Below, in pieces: positions 1 to 5,089 of a DNA stretch of 5,089 nt. Position 1 is the first letter of the stretch. The number at the start of each line of letters is the position of its first letter. The notes under the pieces are model-generated. The model did no database searches. It had not been told where the DNA came from and was given only the letters and a program-made list of their open reading frames with translations. The translations under genes were made by a program, and so were the position numbers. Source of the stretch: Propionibacteriaceae bacterium (GTDB taxonomy: Bacteria; Actinomycetota; Actinomycetes; Propionibacteriales; Propionibacteriaceae); assembly GCA_031262845.1 (NCBI GenBank), contig JAISGZ010000076.1:1-5089 (forward strand), given 5' to 3'.

Positions 1-575
1 GTCACCTGAGCCACCAGGTGGGTCAGCAAAGCGTAGGAGGCGATATTGAACGGCACGCCGAGGAAGATGTCCGCCGACCGCTGATACAACTGGCACGACA
101 AACGGCCATTGGCAACGGCGAATTGGAACAAGGCGTGACAGGGCGGCAACGCCATCTGATCGAGATCGGCCACATTCCAGGCCGACACCAGATGGCGGCG
201 CGAATCGGGCTGCTGCTGGATCGAGTCGATGACCCGAGCGATTTGGTCGATGTGACGGCCGTCCGGCGTCGGCCAACTGCGCCACTGGTAACCATAGATC
301 GGGCCGAGATCACCGTTGGCGTCAGCCCATTCGTCCCAAATCGTGATGTTGTTGTCGTGCAGCCAGGCCAGGTTCGTGTCACCGCGCAAAAACCACAGCA
401 ACTCCCCAAAAATCGAGCGCGTATGCAGTCTCTTGGTCGTCAGCAGAGGGAAACCCTGACTGAGATCAAACCGCATCTGATGACCGAAGACGGACAGTGT
501 CCCGGTTCCCGTCCGGTCGGTTTTCGGCACGCCCTCGTCGAGCACCCGCTGCACCAAATCCAAATAAGCCTTCAT
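1..575 (-). CDS. thyA: Thymidylate synthase ThyA (partial, C-terminus beyond window)
   Basis: Makes dTMP from dUMP using 5,10-methylenetetrahydrofolate as methyl donor and reductant; a cytosolic homodimer. I translated it from the minus strand: 191 complete residues plus two bases are present. The numbering matches E. coli ThyA (264 residues), so about 73 C-terminal residues should lie beyond base 1. Visible landmarks are R21 in the DRTGTGT loop, the WDEWAD block at 80-85, PDSRR with the phosphate-binding R126/R127, the catalytic cysteine C146 in LPPCHA, QLYQRS with R166, D169, and N177 in PFNIASYALL. The ATG at 575-573 overlaps the rdgB stop as ATGA, and a GGGAGG site lies 4 bases upstream, which fixes the start and suggests translational coupling to rdgB. 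A folate-dependent ThyA argues against reliance on the flavin-dependent ThyX. Nothing looks degenerate; identity is very secure. Confidence 0.97.
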   Translation of the reverse strand, partial: MKAYLDLVQRVLDEGVPKTDRTGTGTLSVFGHQMRFDLSQGFPLLTTKRLHTRSIFGELLWFLRGDTNLAWLHDNNITIWDEWADANGDLGPIYGYQWRSWPTPDGRHIDQIARVIDSIQQQPDSRRHLVSAWNVADLDQMALPPCHALFQFAVANGRLSCQLYQRSADIFLGVPFNIASYALLTHLVAQV

Positions 576-1195
576 CTTGCCTCCCAGGCTGACGCCAACT
601 CGGCCAAGGTTGGCAAGATGGCTCGTAACGCCTTACCACGATGGGAAATCGCATCTTTTTCGGCAGCTGACAGCTCGGCCGTCGTCTGAGCCAACCCCAC
701 CGGCTGGAAGATCGGATCGTAACCAAACCCATGGTGTCCCCGTGGTTGTTCGATAATCGCCCCCTCCATCGACCGTTCGACCACCACCGGCTCGGCCCCA
801 GGCCAGACCACGGCCACCGCACAGACGAAGCGGGCCTGACGGCGGTCTGGTCCGACATCGGCCAGCTGACGCAACACCAGTTGCAAATTGTCATCGTCAC
901 TGGCCCCGGGACCGGCCCACCGGGCCGACCTCACCCCCGGCATCCGATTGAGGACGTCGATTTCCAGCCCCGAATCATCGGCCAAGGTTGCCAGGCCACT
1001 GGCTTGGGCCCCGGCCCGGGCCTTGGTCAGGGCGTTGTCGGCAAAGGTCGCACCATCTTCGACCGGTTCCTCATAGGGCGCCACATCGGCCAGCCCGAGC
1101 ACGTCCACCGGTAACTTTGCCGCCTCGACCAGACGCCGCAACTCCGCCACTTTGGCGGCATTACCGCTAGCCACCAGCAAAGGCAACAACGTCAC
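572..1195 (-). CDS. rdgB: RdgB/HAM1-family non-canonical purine NTP pyrophosphatase
   Basis: Hydrolyses dITP/ITP and XTP (and their deoxy forms) to the monophosphate plus pyrophosphate, keeping deaminated purines out of DNA and RNA; cytosolic, usually a dimer. The 207 residues are the normal family length. Motifs in order: N-terminal SGNAAK at 10-15 (triphosphate binding), EDGATFADNALTKA around 46-59, ADDSG at 72-76 with D74 as the likely catalytic/metal acidic residue, PGVRSARWAG at 86-95, FGYDPIF at 157-163, and AISHRGKAL at 182-190 (base recognition). The start is GTG at 1195-1193, overlapping the rph stop as GTGA, with a strong GGAGGT site 6 bases upstream. Its own TGA overlaps the thyA ATG. 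The rph-rdgB order is common in Actinomycetota, where the two are likely co-translated. No key residue appears missing. The exact substrate preference is inferred from the family. Confidence 0.95.
   Translation of the reverse strand: MTLLPLLVASGNAAKVAELRRLVEAAKLPVDVLGLADVAPYEEPVEDGATFADNALTKARAGAQASGLATLADDSGLEIDVLNRMPGVRSARWAGPGASDDDNLQLVLRQLADVGPDRRQARFVCAVAVVWPGAEPVVVERSMEGAIIEQPRGHHGFGYDPIFQPVGLAQTTAELSAAEKDAISHRGKALRAILPTLAELASAWEAR
580..585 (-). promoter_or_regulatory. Ribosome binding site of thyA
   Basis: Reading the minus strand, GGGAGG sits inside the last codons of rdgB, 4 bases before the thyA ATG. It supports the ATG at 575 and shows that thyA can load ribosomes directly as well as by reinitiation from rdgB. 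Confidence 0.7.
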
Positions 1196-1923
1196 GCCGC
1201 CACCTCCGCCGCCAAAGCCTGCTGCTGATAGCCGGTCAACTCGGCACAGCCGGCCAGCCCCAGATCGAGCAGCTGATCAAGTTGCGCCCGGTCAAACGGA
1301 TCACCTTCGGCCGTCCCCTGAATTTCAATCAACTTCCCCTCACCCGTGGCCACGATATTCATATCAACCTGGGCCGCCGAATCTTCGTCGTACGCCAAAT
1401 CGAGCAGGGGCTGGCCATCCACCAAGCCGACGCTGACCGCCGCCACCGAGCCCGTCAACGGTTCACCGGCCAAGGCCCCCCGCTGACGTAACCACTCGAC
1501 GGCGTCCGCCAAGGCCACGTAGGCACCCGTGATTGAAGCCGTCCGGGTTCCACCATCGGCCCGCAAAACGTCGCAATCGAGCACAATCGTGTTCTCCCCC
1601 AGCGCCCGGTAATCAATCACGGCCCGCAACGAGCGACCGATCAGACGGGAGATTTCATGAGTCCGGCCGCCGATCTTGCCCCGGATCGACTCACGGTCGT
1701 TCCGCTCGTCGGTGGCTCGCGGCAACATCGCGTATTCGGCGGTCACCCAGCCCAAACCCGAGCCTTTACGCCAGCGCGGCACCCCCTGGGTCACGCTGGC
1801 TGTCACCAGCACCCGGGTTCGCCCGCAATCGATCAAGACTGAGCCTTCGGCTTGATCGGCCCAACCGCGGGTCAGGGAAATGGGTCGTAGAGCCGCCGGG
1901 GTCCGGCCATCACGTCGTGTCAT
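1192..1923 (-). CDS. rph: Ribonuclease PH
   Basis: Phosphorolytic 3'-to-5' exoribonuclease that trims tRNA precursors and takes part in stable-RNA processing and turnover, releasing nucleoside diphosphates; forms a hexameric ring in the cytosol. The 243 residues match the usual length. Visible are RRDGR at 3-7, the VPRWRKGSGLGWVTAEYAML block at 48-67, GGRTHEISR with R87 (phosphate contact), the GGTRT phosphate loop at 124-128, and DEDS...DMN with the catalytic/metal aspartates D181 and D187. The ATG at 1923 gives the expected N-terminus for the family. However, no clear Shine-Dalgarno lies in the 20 bases before it, so translation may depend on upstream ribosomes. Its stop overlaps the rdgB GTG. 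The upstream phosphoribosyltransferase gene ends 63 bases before this start, in the same reading frame. The protein most resembles actinobacterial RNase PH as I recall the family. Confidence 0.97.
   Translation of the reverse strand: MTRRDGRTPAALRPISLTRGWADQAEGSVLIDCGRTRVLVTASVTQGVPRWRKGSGLGWVTAEYAMLPRATDERNDRESIRGKIGGRTHEISRLIGRSLRAVIDYRALGENTIVLDCDVLRADGGTRTASITGAYVALADAVEWLRQRGALAGEPLTGSVAAVSVGLVDGQPLLDLAYDEDSAAQVDMNIVATGEGKLIEIQGTAEGDPFDRAQLDQLLDLGLAGCAELTGYQQQALAAEVAA
1202..1207 (-). promoter_or_regulatory. Ribosome binding site of rdgB
   Basis: GGAGGT on the minus strand, within the last codons of rph and 6 bases before the GTG start of rdgB. It is a near-perfect Shine-Dalgarno sequence and supports GTG at 1195 as the true start. 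Confidence 0.75.
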
Positions 1924-1943
1924 GGCGGCCAGCTTAGGACAGT

Positions 1944-2001
1944 GGTCAGACAGTCGGCGGTATCGGCGGCGCGACAGAGCACTGGGTCAGACAGTCGGCG
2001 G
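1944..2001. repeat. 17-base direct repeat pair at the prt/rph junction
   Basis: The plus-strand sequence GGTCAGACAGTCGGCGG occurs exactly at 1944-1960 and again at 1985-2001, 41 bases apart start to start. The following three bases differ at only one position (TAT versus CAT). The second copy contains the stop codon and last codons of the phosphoribosyltransferase gene; the first lies in the gap before rph. The sequence between the copies does not continue as a 41-base tandem unit. I see no hairpin with a stem long enough for a terminator. Confidence 0.85.
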
Positions 2002-2673
2002 CATCTCGGATCGTTGGCCGGGGAAGGGAATGTGATCGAGCGCCAACACCGGGGCCCCGCCAAACTCTTGCCGCGGCTCGTCTTCGGTCAGGACACAAGC
2101 CACTAAGACGATCTCGAACCCGACCAACCGAGCCATCTCCTGAAAGGCCATGAGCGTGCCACCAGTCGAAATGACATCGTCGACGACACAGACCCGGCGG
2201 CCGCGTAAGAGGTTGTAACGGGCCTGGCCGAGATAAAACTTCTGCGGCTGGGCAGTCGTAATCGACGTGATGTCGAGTTCAATCGGGTTGGTCATATAGA
2301 CCTTGAGCGATTTCCGCGCCACCACGTAATCGTCCTGGCCGAGGTGTTGAGCCAGAGCTTGGACCAAAGCGATCGCCTTGGCCTCGGCCGTCAACAGGAC
2401 GTCAAAGGCAATCCCGGAAGCCGCGATGCGCTCGGCCAACAAGTGTCCGGCGGCCTCGTTCCAGATCGCTCGACCCATGAGATCGAAGGCGTAAATCTGG
2501 GATCCGTCGGGCATCGCCGTCAACGGCAAATCAATCGTCAGCTGACCGAGTTGAATCGGCCAGGCTTGAGGCCAAGCTGTCACAGTGTCTCCCACCGGAA
2601 AAGAATCGACATCGCAATCCGCGCGCTGCCCGTCATCGTCAGCGACCAGCAAAGGCAGTTTACGTGACACCAC
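1987..2673 (-). CDS. Apt-like purine phosphoribosyltransferase
   Basis: A type I phosphoribosyltransferase expected to join a purine base to PRPP, giving the nucleoside monophosphate and pyrophosphate (salvage, cytosolic). The clear evidence is the PRPP-binding loop VCVVDDVISTGGTL at 161-174, plus LLTAEAKAIALVQAL at 93-107, VARKSLKVYM at 118-127 and the SITT segment at 137-140. This combination is typical of the adenine/xanthine phosphoribosyltransferase group (COG0503-like). At 228 residues it is longer than classical Apt (about 170-180); the extra residues are a variable N-terminal part (about 1-65) and a Pro-rich C-terminal tail. Adenine is the first guess as substrate, but xanthine, guanine or another base is possible. 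The start is unsure: GTG at 2673 or GTG at 2670 gives an N-terminus reaching the family-like RKLPL, but the best-spaced Shine-Dalgarno (2691-2695) favours an in-frame CTG at 2682. An in-frame TAG at 2691-2689 blocks anything longer. It lies 29 bases after the permease gene. Confidence 0.85.
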   Translation of the reverse strand: MVSRKLPLLVADDDGQRADCDVDSFPVGDTVTAWPQAWPIQLGQLTIDLPLTAMPDGSQIYAFDLMGRAIWNEAAGHLLAERIAASGIAFDVLLTAEAKAIALVQALAQHLGQDDYVVARKSLKVYMTNPIELDITSITTAQPQKFYLGQARYNLLRGRRVCVVDDVISTGGTLMAFQEMARLVGFEIVLVACVLTEDEPRQEFGGAPVLALDHIPFPGQRSEMPPTV

Positions 2674-2690
2674 TGTGGTCAGCCGACGCT

Positions 2691-2695
2691 ACCTC
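2691..2695 (-). promoter_or_regulatory. Possible ribosome binding site of the phosphoribosyltransferase gene
   Basis: GAGGT on the minus strand is the only Shine-Dalgarno-like sequence in the 29-base gap. It is 8 bases from an in-frame CTG (2682-2680) but 17 bases from the first GTG (2673-2671), which is too far for efficient pairing. It therefore bears on which codon starts the gene. Confidence 0.45.
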
Positions 2696-2710
2696 AGCGC
2701 TCTCAGTGCT
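2693..2710. repeat. Imperfect 9-base tandem repeat over the permease stop
   Basis: CTCAGCGCT (2693-2701) is followed directly by CTCAGTGCT (2702-2710), with 8 of 9 bases matching. On the minus strand the repeat carries the permease TGA (2705-2703) and, 9 bases on and in frame, a second TGA (2696-2694), giving a tandem stop. Confidence 0.7.
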
Positions 2711-4964
2711 CGCCGCGCAGGTGTTCGACAATTGACCCTCGCCCCAACTTGGCCGACGACAGGCGCATGGTCAGCCAAGTCACGGCCGGCACCGCGATCA
2801 GACAGATCAGCACTGGCCACCACGGGAAGTGGTAGGGCGCCGTTACCACATCACCGATCAGCAGATACAGCCCAAAGCTCAATCCAACCCCCAGCGGCAG
2901 CCCGAACAGGAGCGCCCGCCCGGCCACCATGAGTGATTCCAGAGTCAGAATTCGCCGGAGTCCGGAACGGGTCAGCCCGTTGCTGATGAGAATTGCGAAC
3001 TCGGCTTGGCGCAAATTGAGGTTGGTCAAGATGGTCGAAACCACATTCGTCAAACCGATCAGCGTCAACATGGCGATAAAGCCGTAGATGAAGGTCATGA
3101 TGAGCGTTGAAAGGCCTTGAACGGCAGCATTTTGCTCCGCGATATTGCTGGTGCTGATGATGGCCCGGGCGCTGGCCGGAGTCGTCGTAGCCGTTGCCTG
3201 CTGCTGCGTCATGGCTTTCACAGTTTGCTCGGCGTAGCTGACGAAACCAGCGGCGTCGGGCACATCAGCCCACCACCGGGCGGTACCAACCAGTTCAACT
3301 TGAGGCACGATCAGATTGATCGAGTAGTCGGCCAAGAACTTACTCAAGGCCGGCGGAATCTCCGTCAATTGACCACCCACCGACAGCGTCGTCTGGCCTT
3401 CGGGCAGGTCGATGACCAGTCGGTCGACCGAATGGGTCAACGGCTCAATCAGCTTGATCCGCCCGTCACTGTCGGAGCGAGCTTGATTGATCACAATGGC
3501 CTGGCCTAGTTGGACCCCAGCTTGCTGACACAGGCGATCGTAGAACTGCGGGTCGACCATGATTCGTTGCACGGGAATGTAGCGACCGAAGTGGTCAACC
3601 AAGAGACGGCTGCCAGCGGTGGTGAACAGGTCCGTGGTCGACGACAAGGTCGTCGTGTCCAAGACGGCCTCCGTCATATCGGTGGCGATCAGAGTCACGT
3701 CGGCGCTATCAAACTGTCGTAATTGCTCGGTGATCTGACGAGTTAAGTCGGGTGATAACGCCCATTCGGCGCCGCCCTGGGAATTGCCGTTCCACTGCTC
3801 CTGTTTGTGGTCGAAAACAATGAGGCCAGGGGCGGCATAGCTGGCGCTGGCCGTGACCGACAGACTGGGGTAAACCGTTGCGTTGGCCGTCAATAACAGA
3901 GTCCCGAAAGAGGCGCTGACAACAAACAAGACGACACTGGCGGCCAGCGACACGACGGTCGCCCGGTAACCACGCCGGTCACGGCGCATGGCTTTGGCCG
4001 CCAGCTCACCTTCGAACCCGAATAGCCGCCGCGTCAGACCCGTCGTCCGCAACTGGCGAGAGGTCAATTTGACCTCCGCGGTCCCCCGAATCGCCTCGAT
4101 GGCTGATTTCTGAGCAGCCCGACGAGCCGGCCACCAGACGGAGAGGATGACCGTCACGAAGCCGAGTAGAGCGGCCAAAGCCAGTCCCCAGCCGGAGATC
4201 GCGAAATTGAAGTCGATTCGTCTCTGATTGAGGGCGTTGAGGTCTTTCAGCAAAGCGTTCATCACCGGCATAGCTGCCGCTTCCAGCCCTAGTCCCAGGC
4301 CGATTCCCAAGGGTATGCCGAGCAAGCTGAGCCACAGTCCCTCAGCCAAAACCGTCCGCCGAATTTGCCGGCTGGTGGCGCCGACCGACTTGAGAACGCC
4401 GAACTGGCGGGTCCGTTGGGCCACCGAAACCCGGAAAGCATTCGACACCACGATGACCGAAGCGGCAACGATGACGGCCAGCAACACCACCATGATGAGG
4501 TGAACACCCCGCGCCAGATAGTTGGGCAGGTGGCCTTCGATGGCCAGCAACTCCGTGTTGGTCCCGGCGATGATGCGTTCCAGTGGCACTCCGTGCCGCT
4601 CGGCAATCGCCCAGGCTTGCTCCATGGCATCGCCGCTGGGTGCCACTAGACGAGCGAACAGCGACACTGTGTCGGGACCGTAGGACTCCGCCTCGGTCTC
4701 ACCACTCGGCTCGGTGTAGCTCGACTCGATCTCGGGGTCAGCCGCGATCGCGGCCGCGTCCTGAGGGTCCAAGGCCTGCCAGACCACGTGGTAGTCGCCA
4801 TAAGCCCGGATGGCGGTTTCAACGGCCTTGATGCCTGATTGGGCAAACCCGAAAACTGCCGTCACCATGGCGCCGGCCAGCACGATGCCGAGCAAGGTCA
4901 GAAGCGTCCGGCGGCGGTTGGTCCGCAACTGGGCCAGCGCCAATTGTCCCGTGATCTTCATCAT
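2703..4964 (-). CDS. Two-module FtsX/MacB-type ABC transporter permease
   Basis: Membrane subunit of a type VII (MacB/LolCDE/FtsX-like) ABC system, which uses ATP to drive motions of extracellular domains rather than classic substrate import. The 753 residues form two related halves. Half 1 has a cytoplasmic N-terminal helix, TM1 about 20-40, an extracellular domain about 41-154, and an FtsX core with TM2-4 about 155-175, 209-229 and 255-277. Half 2 has a matching amphipathic segment (about 319-335), TM5 about 336-358, a much larger extracellular domain about 359-616 ending in a Thr/Gln/Ala-rich stretch (586-598), and TM6-8 about 618-641, 681-703 and 713-733. The FtsX signatures RQFGVLKSVGATSRQIRR (186-203) and RQAEFAILISNGLTRSGLRR (652-671) align. 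There is no cleavable signal peptide. ATG 4964 overlaps the ATPase stop as ATGA; a second ATG follows at 4961. The substrate is unknown: peptide or antibiotic defence, lipoprotein or cell-wall hydrolase control are all possible. Confidence 0.9.
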   Translation of the reverse strand: MMKITGQLALAQLRTNRRRTLLTLLGIVLAGAMVTAVFGFAQSGIKAVETAIRAYGDYHVVWQALDPQDAAAIAADPEIESSYTEPSGETEAESYGPDTVSLFARLVAPSGDAMEQAWAIAERHGVPLERIIAGTNTELLAIEGHLPNYLARGVHLIMVVLLAVIVAASVIVVSNAFRVSVAQRTRQFGVLKSVGATSRQIRRTVLAEGLWLSLLGIPLGIGLGLGLEAAAMPVMNALLKDLNALNQRRIDFNFAISGWGLALAALLGFVTVILSVWWPARRAAQKSAIEAIRGTAEVKLTSRQLRTTGLTRRLFGFEGELAAKAMRRDRRGYRATVVSLAASVVLFVVSASFGTLLLTANATVYPSLSVTASASYAAPGLIVFDHKQEQWNGNSQGGAEWALSPDLTRQITEQLRQFDSADVTLIATDMTEAVLDTTTLSSTTDLFTTAGSRLLVDHFGRYIPVQRIMVDPQFYDRLCQQAGVQLGQAIVINQARSDSDGRIKLIEPLTHSVDRLVIDLPEGQTTLSVGGQLTEIPPALSKFLADYSINLIVPQVELVGTARWWADVPDAAGFVSYAEQTVKAMTQQQATATTTPASARAIISTSNIAEQNAAVQGLSTLIMTFIYGFIAMLTLIGLTNVVSTILTNLNLRQAEFAILISNGLTRSGLRRILTLESLMVAGRALLFGLPLGVGLSFGLYLLIGDVVTAPYHFPWWPVLICLIAVPAVTWLTMRLSSAKLGRGSIVEHLRGEH

Positions 4965-5089
4965 CGCACCCGCTGATCAGACACGATGCGGCCATCGCCG
5001 ATCGTCACGACCCGGTCGGCTTGGAGGGCGATCTTGTCGTCGTGGGTGATGATGATGAGGGTTTGGCCGTAGCGTTTATTGGCCTGTTT
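4961..5089 (-). CDS. ABC transporter ATP-binding protein (C-terminal 42 residues)
   Basis: Only the end of the gene is in the window; the rest lies beyond base 5089. I translated the minus strand to 42 codons and a TGA. It contains the H-loop (switch histidine) in TLIIITHD at residues 10-17 of the fragment, followed by an ADRVVTIGDGRIV-type segment at 24-36, the usual end of MacB/LolD-class nucleotide-binding subunits. Walker A, Q-loop, signature and Walker B motifs would be upstream and cannot be seen. The stop overlaps the permease ATG by 4 bases, so this is almost certainly the ATPase partner that powers the permease. A single ATPase gene would supply both nucleotide sites as a homodimer. 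Confidence 0.9.
   Translation of the reverse strand, partial: KQANKRYGQTLIIITHDDKIALQADRVVTIGDGRIVSDQRVR

Noticed and set aside
18..689. Plus-strand open frame of 223 codons opposite thyA and the end of rdgB
   Set aside because: It is antisense to two unmistakable conserved enzymes, and its Arg/Gln/His-rich translation shows no domain. Long antisense frames are common in GC-rich genomes.
466..900. Minus-strand open frame spanning the rdgB/thyA junction
   Set aside because: It overlaps rdgB and thyA in another frame and has a low-complexity Arg/Trp/Pro-rich composition, so it is a shadow of the real genes.
731..1436. Several plus-strand open frames opposite rdgB and rph
   Set aside because: All lie wholly antisense to conserved genes, with Pro/Arg/Gly-rich translations and no recognisable motifs.
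1924..1986. Possible terminator or promoter in the gap before rph
   Set aside because: I found no inverted repeat followed by a T-run and no -35/-10 pair with sensible spacing. The repeats here are direct, not inverted.
2669..2679. Palindrome ACCACTGTGGT over the phosphoribosyltransferase start
   Set aside because: Five-base arms around one central base are expected by chance in a few kilobases, and there is no second copy or promoter nearby to suggest an operator.
2585..2932. Plus-strand open frame crossing the permease/phosphoribosyltransferase junction
   Set aside because: It is antisense to both genes, its translation is Ser/Arg/Pro-rich, and it has no supporting ribosome binding site or motif.
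4006..4846. Minus-strand frames inside the permease gene in alternative phases
   Set aside because: The permease frame is continuous and shows clear FtsX domains; the alternative frames show no hydrophobic or conserved pattern.
1..5089. Possible novel defence or mobile system
   Set aside because: All six genes belong to well-known families on one strand, with uniform composition by eye and no transposase, integrase, toxin-antitoxin pair or CRISPR repeats.

Overview
The window holds six genes, all on the minus strand and packed almost without gaps, so it reads as one stretch of a probable operon transcribed from high to low coordinates. In transcription order they are: the C-terminal end of an ABC transporter ATPase (4961-5089, cut by the window edge), a two-module FtsX/MacB-type ABC permease (2703-4964), an adenine-phosphoribosyltransferase-like enzyme (1987-2673), ribonuclease PH (1192-1923), a RdgB/HAM1-type inosine/xanthosine triphosphate pyrophosphatase (572-1195), and the N-terminal three quarters of thymidylate synthase ThyA (1-575, cut by the window edge).

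The organism is most likely a Gram-positive actinobacterium (Actinomycetota). The DNA is GC-rich (about 60 % by eye, not counted). The RNase PH is of the actinobacterial kind, and rph directly followed by rdgB is a pair well known from that phylum; in mycobacteria it lies near murI. Here the upstream neighbours are instead a purine phosphoribosyltransferase and an ABC exporter-like pair, and thyA follows. All five visible stop codons are TGA, so UGA is an ordinary stop here. Taxonomy below phylum cannot be read from this window.

Three of the five junctions are 4-base stop/start overlaps (ATPase/permease ATGA, rph/rdgB GTGA, rdgB/thyA ATGA), which suggests translational coupling. The other two are short gaps of 29 bases (permease to phosphoribosyltransferase) and 63 bases (phosphoribosyltransferase to rph). 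I see no convincing promoter, terminator, tRNA, CRISPR array or mobile element. No stretch without a gene exceeds 63 bases.

The last four genes share a nucleotide theme: base salvage from PRPP (phosphoribosyltransferase), phosphorolytic 3'-end trimming of tRNA/RNA (RNase PH), removal of deaminated purine triphosphates (RdgB) and dTMP synthesis (ThyA). The transporter's substrate is unknown, and its link to nucleotide metabolism is only positional. This is mostly ordinary housekeeping DNA. The oddities worth checking are small: a phosphoribosyltransferase gene and rph that share one reading frame split by a single TGA, a 17-base direct repeat around that TGA, and a phosphoribosyltransferase start site where the best-spaced Shine-Dalgarno points to a CTG codon.
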